64,000 bases of DNA from Desulfamplus sp964425195. Lineage in GTDB: Bacteria > Desulfobacterota > Desulfobacteria > Desulfobacterales > Desulfobacteraceae. Shown here piece by piece: positions 10,162 through 19,978 of this stretch; position 1 is the first letter of the stretch, and each line of letters opens with the position of its first letter. The DNA lies in contig CAYRLG010000019.1 in the NCBI GenBank assembly GCA_964425195.1, positions 1-64,000 of the forward strand, written 5' to 3'. The translations under genes were made by a program, and so were the position numbers. Below the pieces are notes generated by a model. It saw nothing but the letters and a program-made list of their open reading frames with translations. It was not told the origin of the DNA and did no database searches.

Positions 10162-11376
10162 TTACAACTCCTTAGAGATTATATTTTGTAAACAATCTAT
10201 AGATAATACTTCCTTATTTGTATCGCTCCTATAGACAAAATTATCAGGTAACCCTTTTGCATCTTTGTAAGCAGCCCCTGTCCACCATTTATTAGTTGGC
10301 AATATTATATATTGATCTTGAAATTCGATCGCATTTTTCCCCTCTTCTTCGGTGATCAGTGTTTCGTGCAATTTTTCGCCGGGTCTAATTCCAATATAGT
10401 CAATTTGGCACTCAGGTGCTATAGCTTTAGCAAGATCATCAATTTTCATACTCGGAAGTTTTGGGATAAATATCTCACCACCTTGCATATATTTAATTGC
10501 ATTAATAACAAATTGAGATGCCTGCTCTAAAGTTATCCAAAATCTGGTCATTTTGCTGTCAGTGACAGTAAGGTGACCGGTATGCTTCTGTTTCTTAAAA
10601 AGAGGGACAACACTTCCACGGCTTCCAATAACATTTCCGTATCTGGCACAACTGAAGATAGTACATCTTTGACCTCTATATGAGTTTCCACTTATAAATA
10701 TCTTTTCGGCACAGAGCTTGGTTGCTCCATAAAGATTCACAGGATTTGCAGCTTTATCGGTGCTAAGAGCCAACACTTTTTTAACACCTACATCAATAGC
10801 AGCATCAATAACGTTTTGTGCACCAATTACATTGGTCTTTACAGCCTCAAATGGATTATATTCACAAGCAGGAACTTGTTTAAGAGCTGCCGCATGAATC
10901 ACAATATCTACCCCTTCCATTGCCCGTCTAAGACGAGGAAAATCTCTTACATCTCCTATAAGATACCTGATAGTAGAGTTGTCTATACTTTGTCGCATCT
11001 CATACTGTTTTAATTCATCACGACTATAAACCCTTATCGCTTTTGGTTGATGGTGCTTTAAGAGATATTGACAAAAGAACTGTCCAAACGATCCTGTGCC
11101 TCCGGTAATTAAAATTTTTTTCTCTTCCCACTTTAACTCTCCCAAATTGCTATTTCCTTGACCTAATAGTATCTTTGCTTCTGAAATACTGTTATTGTTA
11201 TCATGCAAAAGTGTTTTAATCTGAAAAAAGGTGGTTACATCTTGTCTTGAGTATCTTCTCTGCCCTCCGGCTGTCTTTTCAGGGTTTATAAATTCTGAGA
11301 ACTCTTTTTCCCAATACCTTATGGTTGACATGGGGACTTCAATTTTTTCGCTCACATCTTTTATTTTGAATTTCAT
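10162..11376 (-). CDS. pseB: MerR-type HTH fused to PseB-like UDP-GlcNAc 4,6-dehydratase
   Basis: A 404-residue fusion. Residues 1-75 are a MerR-family winged helix (IKDVSEKIEVPMSTIRYWEKE and GGQRRYSRQDV). Residues 85-404 are a PseB/FlaA1-type NDP-sugar 4,6-dehydratase/5-epimerase: TGGTGSFG at 91-98, and catalytic D207, K208, Y216 and K220 in STDKAANPVNLYGATK. The gene starts after a strong ribosome site (GGAGGGG) at the MerR domain, and there is no ATG at the domain border, so the fusion appears real. PseB makes the first intermediate of pseudaminic-acid and related sugars used in flagellin or surface glycans. The added DNA-binding domain suggests self-regulation. Not in an obvious operon. 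Confidence 0.85.
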   Translation of the reverse strand: MKFKIKDVSEKIEVPMSTIRYWEKEFSEFINPEKTAGGQRRYSRQDVTTFFQIKTLLHDNNNSISEAKILLGQGNSNLGELKWEEKKILITGGTGSFGQFFCQYLLKHHQPKAIRVYSRDELKQYEMRQSIDNSTIRYLIGDVRDFPRLRRAMEGVDIVIHAAALKQVPACEYNPFEAVKTNVIGAQNVIDAAIDVGVKKVLALSTDKAANPVNLYGATKLCAEKIFISGNSYRGQRCTIFSCARYGNVIGSRGSVVPLFKKQKHTGHLTVTDSKMTRFWITLEQASQFVINAIKYMQGGEIFIPKLPSMKIDDLAKAIAPECQIDYIGIRPGEKLHETLITEEEGKNAIEFQDQYIILPTNKWWTGAAYKDAKGLPDNFVYRSDTNKEVLSIDCLQNIISKEL

Positions 11377-11554
11377 GATTTCCCCTCCCTTTTGTTGCTA
11401 TCTATAAGAGTTGCTATTGCTTCTTTTTTTAAGTAGTTTTTTACTATCAGTAAGAAGGTTAATAGTTAAATATTTTAGTTCAAAATTATTTATATATCTT
11501 TTTATCGTTTATTGCTGATAAATCTTTAGTTTAACTTTTAGTTTAACTTTAAAT

Positions 11555-13405
11555 CTATTCAGAGATATTTTTAAGGTTCTCTAAATATTCCCACCTTGCA
11601 TAAAGAGCCTCTACCTCTTCTTGAGCTTGCTTCAAAAGAGTACACGCTTGAGCTAATACTTCAGGATTGGTTATAACTTCAGGAGCATGAATCTGAGCCT
11701 GAGTTAACTCAAGCTTTGATTCAGCTTTAAGAATTTTATCCTCTATTTGGCTTAACTCATATTTATGTTTATAGGAGAACTGAGATGTTTTTCTCTCTGT
11801 TGCTGGTTTGGCAGAAGCCCTCTTCTCTTTTTTATCTGTTGTTTTGTCTTCTTTTATTTGAGTATTTTGTCTGTTTAAGCACTGTCTGTAGTCAGCAAAG
11901 ATACCAGAACCCCCTTTGCCATCAAAATATAGAATAGAGCTACAAACTCGATCCATAAGAAATCGATCGTGGGAGACCAATACCACTGCACCAGAAAACT
12001 CAATAAGGCTCTCTTCAAGAACTTCAAGAGATGGAATATCAAGGTCATTAGTAGGCTCATCAAGAAGAAGAATGTCGGCTGGTTGGAGCATAAGATTAGC
12101 AATTAAAATCCTTGCTTTCTCTCCGCCGGAGAGCCTTCTTATGGGCAAAGAGAGTTGACTTGGTGTAAACAGAAATTTTTTTGCCCATGAGACAACATGA
12201 AGACTTCTATTTTTATATATAACAGATTCACCAGCTGGGCTTAGAGCTTCTTTAAGGGTCATATCTGGATCGAGCCTTGATCTGTTCTGATCAAAAACCG
12301 CAATCTTAAGATTTTCCGCCCTCTGAATAATACCAGTATCAGGAGCTATTTTATTCTCAAGAAGATTCATAAATGTGGTCTTGCCACTACCATTTTCCCC
12401 CATAAGACCTAAACGGATACTTGGCATAAGTTTCAGATTAACATTTTCAAATAGTTTTCTTCCATTTATTGATTTGCTGATATCTTTGCAGGTCAGAAGC
12501 TGTTTTGTTTTTCGAGCTGTAGAATCAAAATCTATATCAACTCTATTAGTTTGGCGGTTCCTACTTTTTAGCATAGAAAGTTCAAGACGCAGCTTATCTG
12601 CCTGGTCAATTCTATATTTTGCCTTTGTTGTCCTTGCTTTTGCACCTTGATGTAGCCACTCTGTCTCTCTTCTCATTTTGTTTGAAAGTCTCTCTTCTTG
12701 CTTAAATTGAGCCTCTAAAAAATTTTCTCTATATTCGGCAAATTTGATATAGCCGCTGTTAAGGCTGAGAGATCCTTCAGGATAGCACTTTCCAAGCTCG
12801 ACAATTCGTTGGCACACATTTTCAAGAAAACAGCGGTCGTGGCTAACTATTACAAAGGCAAAAGAGGCATTTTTAAGCATCTCTTCGAGCCACAAAATCC
12901 CTTTGATATCAAGGTGGTTAGTTGGTTCATCAAGTAACAAAATATCTGGCTCAAGAGATAATGCCCTTGCAATTGCCACCCTTTTTCGCCACCCTCCAGA
13001 AAGCTGGAAGCATTTAGTGTGCTCATTAATATAAATATCTTCAAAACAGCATTTTCCAATAATTCTCTTTACCCGCTGATATTTTTCTTGCTCATCTATA
13101 TCTTGACCTGAAAGATTATAGTTAGCTGATATACCATCAAGGAGCGTCTGTTCAATGGTTTTATCCAAATCAAGGAGGTCTTCTTGCGGCAGATATGTTA
13201 AACGGGTAAATTGCTTAAGATATTTCTCGCCAGCATCAGGAGTCTCTTCTCCAGCAATCAATTTTAGTAGTGTTGATTTGCCACTACCATTTCCACCTAT
13301 AAGTCCTAAACGTTCGCCCTCTTTAATATTAATAGAGAGTTCTTCAAATAGAGCCTCTTCCCCATAAGTTTTGAATATAGATTTGTAGCTAAATAAAAGT
13401 GTCAT
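11555..13405 (-). CDS. uup: ABC-F family ATPase Uup
   Basis: A 616-residue soluble ABC-F protein with two ATPase domains. Walker A is GGNGSGKST at 37-45 and signature LSGGWRKR; the second domain has GENGSGKTT and signature LSGGEKAR. There are no membrane segments. A linker rich in charged residues and a C-terminal coiled-coil domain (about the last 75 residues) match Uup rather than EttA or YbiT. Family members act on ribosomes or branched DNA intermediates. It is preceded by a small co-directional membrane-protein gene. Length is usual for Uup. Confidence 0.88.
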   Translation of the reverse strand: MTLLFSYKSIFKTYGEEALFEELSINIKEGERLGLIGGNGSGKSTLLKLIAGEETPDAGEKYLKQFTRLTYLPQEDLLDLDKTIEQTLLDGISANYNLSGQDIDEQEKYQRVKRIIGKCCFEDIYINEHTKCFQLSGGWRKRVAIARALSLEPDILLLDEPTNHLDIKGILWLEEMLKNASFAFVIVSHDRCFLENVCQRIVELGKCYPEGSLSLNSGYIKFAEYRENFLEAQFKQEERLSNKMRRETEWLHQGAKARTTKAKYRIDQADKLRLELSMLKSRNRQTNRVDIDFDSTARKTKQLLTCKDISKSINGRKLFENVNLKLMPSIRLGLMGENGSGKTTFMNLLENKIAPDTGIIQRAENLKIAVFDQNRSRLDPDMTLKEALSPAGESVIYKNRSLHVVSWAKKFLFTPSQLSLPIRRLSGGEKARILIANLMLQPADILLLDEPTNDLDIPSLEVLEESLIEFSGAVVLVSHDRFLMDRVCSSILYFDGKGGSGIFADYRQCLNRQNTQIKEDKTTDKKEKRASAKPATERKTSQFSYKHKYELSQIEDKILKAESKLELTQAQIHAPEVITNPEVLAQACTLLKQAQEEVEALYARWEYLENLKNISE

Positions 13406-13430
13406 AAATATTATTTTCTTTTAATATATT

Positions 13431-13655
13431 TCAAGATTTTATGCTTTTGTACACCCTAAACACTCTTATAATAAAACCAGCAGCAAGAGCTATGCTTATA
13501 AGAATCATAAATGATGCTGCAAAAAAAGTCATAATAAAGTTAAATGGATCTTTAAGTGAGTATGCTCCTAATAGCATAACAACTCCAAAGTGTATAAAAA
13601 AGATACATATTAAAATAAGACTAAGTTGGAGTAAGAACCACAAGTAGTATTTCAT
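13431..13655 (-). CDS. Small two-helix membrane protein
   Basis: A 74-residue hydrophobic ORF with two predicted membrane helices (about 5-29 and 42-66) and a basic C-terminus (RVFRVYKSIKS). It is not recognised as a known family. It lies 25 bases upstream of uup in the same direction and has only a weak ribosome site. A 68-residue ORF exists on the opposite strand over the same bases, but it lacks the membrane-protein character and the operon position, so the minus-strand reading is preferred. Moderate confidence that it is translated. Confidence 0.45.
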   Translation of the reverse strand: MKYYLWFLLQLSLILICIFFIHFGVVMLLGAYSLKDPFNFIMTFFAASFMILISIALAAGFIIRVFRVYKSIKS

Positions 13656-13772
13656 AGTCTATCTACTTTCTTTAGTTTTTTTAAATTCATTTTCCTTTAC
13701 ATTCCTTTAGGGCTTTTTATATGCAATTGTTATCTGTAAAGTTTGCTCTTAACTATTATGATGTTATAAACC

Positions 13773-13801
13773 TTGTCAAGGCGTAATTGAATTACCATAA
13801 T
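13773..13801 (+). promoter_or_regulatory. Candidate sigma-70 promoter upstream of yjbQ
   Basis: TTGTCA (13773-13778), a 17-base spacer and CATAAT (13796-13801), one mismatch from consensus in each box, 87 bases before the yjbQ ATG. The -35 box lies in the perfect palindrome CCTTG-T-CAAGG (13771-13781), which could be an operator. Inference from sequence only. Confidence 0.4.
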
Positions 13802-13888
13802 ATACTATGTTTAAAGTTATCTTTTAAAAAAGTAGGGTAGGGGGGAGATATAATAGATCAAATTTATTAACCATAAGGATCAACTATT

Positions 13889-14305
13889 ATGAAACATTAC
13901 AGAAAAGAGATTGTACTTGAAGTTCCGACCAGACGTGCGTTTGTAAACATTACACCAAAAGTTGAGCAGATACTTAAAGAGAGTGGGATAAAAGATGGAT
14001 TATTGCTTTGTAATGCCATGCATATCACAGCATCTGTTTTTATTAATGATGATGAAACTGGACTGCACCATGACTATGAGGTGTGGTTAGAAAAACTTGC
14101 GCCACACGAACCAGTTTCTCAATATAGACATAATGGATATGAAGATAATGCTGATGCCCACATGAAAAGGCAGATTATGGGGCGAGAAGTAGTTGTTGCA
14201 GTTACTGATGGAAAACTTGATTTTGGAACATGGGAGCGTATATTTTATGGTGAGTTTGATGGAAGAAGAAAAAAACGTGTTCTTGTAAAAATTATTGGAG
14301 AGTAA
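13889..14305 (+). CDS. yjbQ: YjbQ family protein (UPF0047)
   Basis: A 138-residue protein of the YjbQ/UPF0047 family. Diagnostic stretches are LLLCNAMHITASVFINDDE, HDYEVWLEKLAP, YRHNGYEDNADAHMKRQIMG and the C-terminal GTWERIFYGEFDGRRKKRVLVKI split by normal family spacing. Conserved His and Asp residues probably form a metal site. Members can weakly replace thiamine-phosphate synthase, but the physiological role is unsettled. AAGGAT lies upstream of the ATG. It seems a single-gene unit, as the protease gene follows with its own ribosome site after 64 bases. Confidence 0.88.
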   Translation: MKHYRKEIVLEVPTRRAFVNITPKVEQILKESGIKDGLLLCNAMHITASVFINDDETGLHHDYEVWLEKLAPHEPVSQYRHNGYEDNADAHMKRQIMGREVVVAVTDGKLDFGTWERIFYGEFDGRRKKRVLVKIIGE

Positions 14306-14369
14306 GCTTTATCTATGATGAGGTAAAGTTATAACTATTTTATTTTTAAGGAGATTGGAGATTATTGGT

Positions 14370-15884
14370 ATGGAAAAATTAAACTTGACTTCAGCGGATT
14401 GTCAAAAAAATAGTGTTAGTAGAATATTTAGCGTTGAGAATAAGTATAGATTTGGAATTAAATTTTTTAACTTGGCACTAATAGTGTTGACTGCCATCTA
14501 TTTTACCGCTTTACCTGATATTACATTTGCCAAATCTGCACCTCCTATGGTGCCAGCAAGTTTTAGTGACATTGCAGAGGAGGCAAGAGCTGCTGTTGTT
14601 AATATAAGAACCACAAAGAACATCAGAGGTGGAGGAAGGGTTTTTAACCACTTTTTTGGTCAGCCTTTTACTGGAGACGATATGTTCCGGCAGTTTATGG
14701 CACCTTTTTTAGAGCAGCAGCCAAAACAGTATGAGCAAAACAGCTTGGGATCAGGATTTATTGTAAGCCCTGAAGGCTATATTGTCACCAATAATCATGT
14801 TATTGAAGGTGCAGATAGCATTAGTGTTAAGATGTATGATAATAAAGAGTATGATGCAAAACTTGTAGGTCGAGATCCAAAAACTGACCTTGCATTGATT
14901 AAAATTGATCCTAAAGGTTTAAACCTTATATCACTAAAACTTGGCAACTCATCTGATTTGAAAGTGGGTACTTGGGTTGTTGCAATTGGAAGTCCTTTTG
15001 GTCTTGAGCAGACCGTTACTGCTGGGATTGTTAGTGCTAAAGGCAGAATACTTGGTTCAGGACCTTATGACGATTTTATACAAACCGATGCCTCCATTAA
15101 CCCCGGTAACAGTGGTGGACCGCTGCTTAATCTTGAAGGTGAAGTGGTTGGGATAAATACAGCTATTATACAGTCAGGGCAGGGAATTGGATTTGCAATT
15201 CCTTCTGATCTTGCCAAGGGAATTGTAGAGCAACTTAAAGATTCAGGGGAGGTTACTCGGGGGTGGCTTGGAGTTGGAATTCAAGATATCACACCAGAAC
15301 TTGCCGAGTACTATCGTCTCAAAGAGAGTAGTGGAGCACTTGTAGGCACAGTATATAAGGATCATCCTGCAGATAGAGCTGGAATACGTGCCGGAGATAT
15401 TATTATAAAAGTAAATAATGAACAGATTAAAACCAGCCGTGAACTATCAACGTCAATTGCTAAACATGCTGTCGGAGAAAAGGTTGATATATCATTTATT
15501 CGCGAAGGACAGATAAAAACGGTTGAAGTGACATTGAGTAAAAGAAGTGATTCTGACCAGATTGAACAATCTCTATCTCAATCTGACAGAAGCGTATTTG
15601 ATGATTTTGGAATGACTCTTAGTGTGCTGGATAGAGAGCTATCTTCTCAATTTGGTTATGACCCAAGAGTACGAGGCGTTGTAGTTACAGATCTTGACAC
15701 AAATGGTAAGGCTGCACGTGCAGGAGTAAGAGTAGGAGATATCTTAAGAGAGGTTAATAGAAGACCTGTTGAAAACATCAATCAATATGGCAGGATTATG
15801 AATCAAATTCCTAAGGGGACATCTGTACAGTTGCTGTTCATTAGAGGAAATTCAAGTTTTATTGCAATAAGACTTGTAAAGTAA
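14370..15884 (+). CDS. degP: DegP/HtrA-type periplasmic serine protease
   Basis: A 504-residue Do-family protease. The catalytic triad is H143 (TNNHVIEG), D173 (KTDLALIK) and S248 (NPGNSGGP), followed by two PDZ domains (about 300-390 and 410-500). The ATG at 14370 with GGAG nine bases upstream is chosen over a TTG at 14355 that sits too close to its AAGGAG. The signal segment is unusual: about 30 polar residues precede the hydrophobic stretch FFNLALIVLTAIYFTALP and a likely cleavage near TFAKS. It degrades or chaperones misfolded envelope proteins. It is convergent with mltF; a palindromic repeat lies between them. Confidence 0.9.
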   Translation: MEKLNLTSADCQKNSVSRIFSVENKYRFGIKFFNLALIVLTAIYFTALPDITFAKSAPPMVPASFSDIAEEARAAVVNIRTTKNIRGGGRVFNHFFGQPFTGDDMFRQFMAPFLEQQPKQYEQNSLGSGFIVSPEGYIVTNNHVIEGADSISVKMYDNKEYDAKLVGRDPKTDLALIKIDPKGLNLISLKLGNSSDLKVGTWVVAIGSPFGLEQTVTAGIVSAKGRILGSGPYDDFIQTDASINPGNSGGPLLNLEGEVVGINTAIIQSGQGIGFAIPSDLAKGIVEQLKDSGEVTRGWLGVGIQDITPELAEYYRLKESSGALVGTVYKDHPADRAGIRAGDIIIKVNNEQIKTSRELSTSIAKHAVGEKVDISFIREGQIKTVEVTLSKRSDSDQIEQSLSQSDRSVFDDFGMTLSVLDRELSSQFGYDPRVRGVVVTDLDTNGKAARAGVRVGDILREVNRRPVENINQYGRIMNQIPKGTSVQLLFIRGNSSFIAIRLVK

Positions 15885-15943
15885 ATAAGAGAACTCCAGC
15901 TATTATACTCTAAGCGGGTATAAATTGAGCTTTTTATATCTAA

Positions 15944-15971
15944 GTAGAGACGCACGGCTGTACGTCTCTAC
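15944..15971 (+). repeat. Palindromic repeat, copy 1
   Basis: A 28-base imperfect palindrome with arms GTAGAGACG and CGTCTCTAC and core CACGGCTGTA. It lies in the gap between convergent degP and mltF. Related copies occur at 36883-36912 and 43818-43855. The 9-bp stem is extended by two inner pairs after one mismatch, leaving a GGCT loop. No T-tract follows, so it is not a standard terminator. Confidence 0.7.
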
Positions 15972-16050
15972 AGAATAATTGTATAAAAAATTACCAATAT
16001 TTACTTTGAATATCTGTAACTCTGTATTGGCTTTTATTTTAGTAAAATAT

Positions 16051-17469
16051 TCAGCTTGCTGAATGAGCTTTTTGTTTTAAAATATCATAGTATGCAAAAA
16101 TTTTTTTTACATATCTTATTGGTTCATGCCCGCGTACATAGCCATATTTTGTTTTGGCATAATATCCAGGCTTACTCAAAAGTGGCAATGTATCATTTAT
16201 AGAGACCCATAAGTTAGGATCAAGTCCTTTAAATTTTGCTATACGCTGAGCATCAAGCACATGACCATATCCTATATTATAGCTTGCAAGGGCAAATTTA
16301 ATCCTATCCATTGTATCATGTACATCATTAAACTTTAGGTAAAGATAGCTAAGATAACCTATACCAGCTTTAAGGTTCTGCATAACATCTCGTCTGTTAG
16401 TGATACCCATCTCTTTTGCAGCTTTTTCTGTTACCTGCATAAGACCTCTTACCCCGGTATTGCTTCTGGCTTTAGGATCAAAGCGAGATTCTTGATATAT
16501 CAATGCTGCAATAAGTCTCCAGTCAAATCCATGATTTTGAGCTTCTCTGATAATAGCCTTTTGATATTTAGGCAACCTTAGTTCAACATCGCTATGAAAT
16601 GCCTTTAAGTCAGAGTAGTTCAAGTTTATAGCAAGATGTCCATAATATTTTTGATGTATTCTGTTAAAAACTCCATTATGTTTAATTATATCAAAAAATT
16701 GAACCATTTTATCAGACAAAGCTGTATTGCCTTTGCGTACAGCCCACCCAATATGCTCTTTCTCTTGCAAGGAGATACCTATTGAGATATCTGGATAATA
16801 CCTTCGATTAAGCCGAACAATATGGGAATCTGCAACTGTATAGTTTACATCATTTTCTTGGTCAGATACCATTCTTATAAGCTCTTCTGTCGATAAATCA
16901 TCATGTACAACCATATCAATATTAATACCGCTCTCTTTTAGCTCAATAAGCCGGTCATGATATTTAGTATTTTTAGTAATATGAATTGTTCTTCCTGGTA
17001 AATCTTTGATGCTTTTAATAGGCAATCTACTTTTGTGATATATAAATTTTTGCTCTACATCCATATAGGGTTGGCTAAAAAACATCTCTTGTTCTGTTTT
17101 GTCTGTAATTGTGATTCCAGACGCTATAAAATCCCCTTTGTTCATGTCAAGATAAGAAAAGATGTTATCATAGCTTGGTGTAACTACCTCTAAATCAACT
17201 TGAAGAAATGCCGCAAACTCTTTAGCTAACTCATACTCAAAGCCCATTGGCTGATCTTGGTAAATATAATATGAGTTGGGACTGTTTTCTGTAATCATAC
17301 GAATCTTTCCCTCTTTAAATATTTTATAGAGGGCTGTCTGTTGTTTTTTTATCTTGTTTTCGATAATAGATTTAGCCTGGCGTTCAATATTAACGCATAC
17401 TGCTGTGAGGTATCCTATAGCTAATGTAAGTATTATAAAAATAAAGTATGTATTAAAAAATTTTTTCAT
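16051..17469 (-). CDS. mltF: Membrane-bound lytic murein transglycosylase MltF
   Basis: A 472-residue protein with a single N-terminal hydrophobic anchor (about 7-27). A solute-binding-protein-3-like domain (about 55-275, with MGFEYELAKEFAAFLQVDLE) is followed by a lytic transglycosylase SLT domain with ALIYQESRFDP (catalytic E327) and GVRGLMQVTEKAAKEMG. This two-domain order defines MltF. It cleaves peptidoglycan glycan strands in the periplasm; the SBP-like domain regulates activity in characterised members. It lies upstream of nothing obviously co-transcribed and converges with degP. Confidence 0.9.
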   Translation of the reverse strand: MKKFFNTYFIFIILTLAIGYLTAVCVNIERQAKSIIENKIKKQQTALYKIFKEGKIRMITENSPNSYYIYQDQPMGFEYELAKEFAAFLQVDLEVVTPSYDNIFSYLDMNKGDFIASGITITDKTEQEMFFSQPYMDVEQKFIYHKSRLPIKSIKDLPGRTIHITKNTKYHDRLIELKESGINIDMVVHDDLSTEELIRMVSDQENDVNYTVADSHIVRLNRRYYPDISIGISLQEKEHIGWAVRKGNTALSDKMVQFFDIIKHNGVFNRIHQKYYGHLAINLNYSDLKAFHSDVELRLPKYQKAIIREAQNHGFDWRLIAALIYQESRFDPKARSNTGVRGLMQVTEKAAKEMGITNRRDVMQNLKAGIGYLSYLYLKFNDVHDTMDRIKFALASYNIGYGHVLDAQRIAKFKGLDPNLWVSINDTLPLLSKPGYYAKTKYGYVRGHEPIRYVKKIFAYYDILKQKAHSAS

Positions 17470-17560
17470 GTTTCACCTGTTTTTTTCTCACCACCTAACC
17501 GCGACTCCTTGCTATTTGCACTTTGCAGCTTCTATCGGGCAAGGGAGGGTTATGAGGTTG

Positions 17561-19975
17561 TTAGTTTAACTCCTTTATAATCTCAATATGGTTAATGTTA
17601 TGATATAAGCGAGGAAGTTTTTTCCCTCTATATCCTCGTCTTCCATAATAGTTTTGTTGGTTTGCAGGATTTAACTTCAAAGTATGAACACTTTGTTTAC
17701 CTGAATAAGCAATAATAGATGCGTTACGTGGAAATAGTTGTAATATCTTAAGCCTCTCTCCATTTTTATCTGTAAGCTCCTTAGGGTTAATTCCAATAAT
17801 TTTATTGCCCTTACCTTTTTCAAGCATTGGCATCTCACTTACTGGAAAGATAAGGCATCTGCCAGTTGTGGTAATACTTATAATAAGATCAGTTTGAGGA
17901 TTATTAATAATTTGAGGAGTCATCAAAGTGCCATTTTCAGTAAGATTTATAACAGCTTTACCGTTTTTCATCTTTGAAAATAGGTTTGATATCTGAGTGA
18001 CAAAGCCAAAACCGATATCAGAAGCCATTAGAACAAGAGCACCATCATCTTCATTTGTAAGCATAAACTTTATAGAGGCTTCAGGTTTAATAATCAGACG
18101 CCCACTTAAAGGTTCACCCATACCTCTTGCTGACGGAAATGTATGAGATGGGATAGAGTAACTTCTCCCTTCAGAATCGAGAAATATTGTTTGTCGGTTA
18201 CTCATTGTTCTGGCAACTGCAAGGAAATCATCCCCAGCTTTAAATTTAACCTTTTCAGGATCAAAATCGTGTCCCTTTGCAGCTCTTACCCACCCATTTT
18301 GTGAAAGTATGATTGTCAAAGGCTCAACTGTTATAATCTCCTCTTTAGAAAATGCTTCTGCCTCTTTTCGCTCTTTTATTGGAGAGCGTCTCTCATCCCC
18401 ATAAGATTTAATATCTTGGCGAATCTCTTTTTTAATCAAGTTGTTAAGAAGGTTTTTGGAGTTAAGCGTTTTATCGATATATATTCTCTCTTGCTCAAGT
18501 TCATCTCGCTCTGACTTTATCTTAATCTCTTCAAGTTTGGCAAGATGTCTAAGTTTTATCTCAAGTATAGAATCAGCCTGAATGTCACTTAATCTAAATT
18601 TTTCAATTAACTTAGATTTTGGCTCATCCTCATCTCTTATAATCTCAATCACCTCATCAATATTGAGAAATGCAATTAAAAGACCATCAAGTATGTGAAG
18701 TCTATCAATAACCTGCTTGAACCTATATTCGAGCCGTTTGGATACAGTTTTAACTCTGAACGCTACCCACTCTTTTAAGGTAGTTAGAAGATTCTTCACC
18801 TCAGGTTTGCCATTAACTCCAATCATGTTCATGTTGACACGATAAGAACGCTCAAGGTCTGTTGTTGCAAACAGATGATCCATAAGAGATACGACCTCAA
18901 CATTTTCAGATTTATCAACCTTCTCTTTTTTATGAACTCTGTTATTGCCTCTGTTTAAATCAATTTTGCTTGATTTATCAGGTTTGCCAAATTTGGGGAC
19001 AATAACTATACGTGTGGGATTCTCATGATCAGACTCATCACGTAGATCAACAACCATTGGAAGACGTTTTGCCTCCATTTGGGCTGCAATCTGCTCAATA
19101 ATTCGTTCACCAGAAGCGTGATAGGGTAGGGCACTTACAACAATCTCTTCTCCATCTTCAACATGATATTTAGCCCGCATTTTTATTCTGCCGTTGCCTG
19201 TCATATACATCTGTTTTATCTCACTTGGTGCAGTTATGATCTCAGCGTCAGTAGGATAGTCAGGACCTTTGATAAACTCCATGATAGCTAAGATGTCTGC
19301 TTCAAGTTTTGTTGTATCTGAAGCGGGTTTGTTATCCGTCTCAAGATAACCAGAGCTATTTAAATTATAATTACCTATGTCTGGATTGTCCAAAAGATAG
19401 ATACACGCATTTGCAACTTCAACTAAATTATGGGGAGGAATATCAGTTGCCATACCAACAGCTATTCCAGTTGTGCCATTTAATAGAAGATTTGGAAGTC
19501 GTGAAGGTAAAAGTGTTGGCTCTTTTAGTGTGCCGTCAAAATTTGGACTCCATTCAGTTGCACCAAGATTGAGTTCAGACAGAAGAAGTTCAGCATATTT
19601 GGATAGCCTTGATTCTGTATATCTCATTGCGGCAAAAGATTTTGGATCATCAGGTGCTCCCCAGTTACCCTGACCATCTAAAAGTGGATAACGGCAGGAA
19701 AAAGGCTGGGCAAGCAGAACCATTGCCTCATAGCAGGCACTATCTCCGTGCGGATGAAATTTACCCAAAACATCACCGATCGTCCTTGCAGATTTTTTAT
19801 ACTTTGCCGCAGCAGACAGCCCAAGCTGGCTCATAGCATAGACAATTCTTCGCTGTACAGGTTTTAAACCATCTCCGATGTGGGGTAGGGCACGATCAAG
19901 AATTACATACATTGAGTAGTTGAGATATGCCTTTTCTGCAAACTCTTCAAAGGACATCTTTTCAAAATCTTGCAT
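17561..19975 (-). CDS. parC: DNA topoisomerase IV subunit A
   Basis: An 804-residue type IIA topoisomerase A subunit. The N-terminus tracks ParC rather than GyrA: AYLNYSMYVILDRALPHIGDG, KKSARTIGDVLGKFHPHGDSACYE, and active-site Y119 in RYTES. Quinolone-region positions are the usual Ser (GDSACYE) and Glu. It decatenates replicated chromosomes with ParE. Two polar insertions stand out: NKPASDTTKLE around 215-228 and a Lys/Asn-rich segment (SSKIDLNRGNNRVHKKEK) around 340-365. The start codon lies 3 bases after the parE stop, so the two are co-translated. Confidence 0.92.
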   Translation of the reverse strand: MQDFEKMSFEEFAEKAYLNYSMYVILDRALPHIGDGLKPVQRRIVYAMSQLGLSAAAKYKKSARTIGDVLGKFHPHGDSACYEAMVLLAQPFSCRYPLLDGQGNWGAPDDPKSFAAMRYTESRLSKYAELLLSELNLGATEWSPNFDGTLKEPTLLPSRLPNLLLNGTTGIAVGMATDIPPHNLVEVANACIYLLDNPDIGNYNLNSSGYLETDNKPASDTTKLEADILAIMEFIKGPDYPTDAEIITAPSEIKQMYMTGNGRIKMRAKYHVEDGEEIVVSALPYHASGERIIEQIAAQMEAKRLPMVVDLRDESDHENPTRIVIVPKFGKPDKSSKIDLNRGNNRVHKKEKVDKSENVEVVSLMDHLFATTDLERSYRVNMNMIGVNGKPEVKNLLTTLKEWVAFRVKTVSKRLEYRFKQVIDRLHILDGLLIAFLNIDEVIEIIRDEDEPKSKLIEKFRLSDIQADSILEIKLRHLAKLEEIKIKSERDELEQERIYIDKTLNSKNLLNNLIKKEIRQDIKSYGDERRSPIKERKEAEAFSKEEIITVEPLTIILSQNGWVRAAKGHDFDPEKVKFKAGDDFLAVARTMSNRQTIFLDSEGRSYSIPSHTFPSARGMGEPLSGRLIIKPEASIKFMLTNEDDGALVLMASDIGFGFVTQISNLFSKMKNGKAVINLTENGTLMTPQIINNPQTDLIISITTTGRCLIFPVSEMPMLEKGKGNKIIGINPKELTDKNGERLKILQLFPRNASIIAYSGKQSVHTLKLNPANQQNYYGRRGYRGKKLPRLYHNINHIEIIKELN

Positions 19976-19978
19976 TTT

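Noticed and set aside
11515..11555. Direct repeats of AGTTTAACTTT after uup as a regulatory site
   Set aside because: Short, AT-rich and adjacent, best explained by local duplication; no stem or phasing.
13441..13647. Plus-strand ORF of 68 residues
   Set aside because: Antisense to a better small membrane protein ORF that fits upstream of uup.
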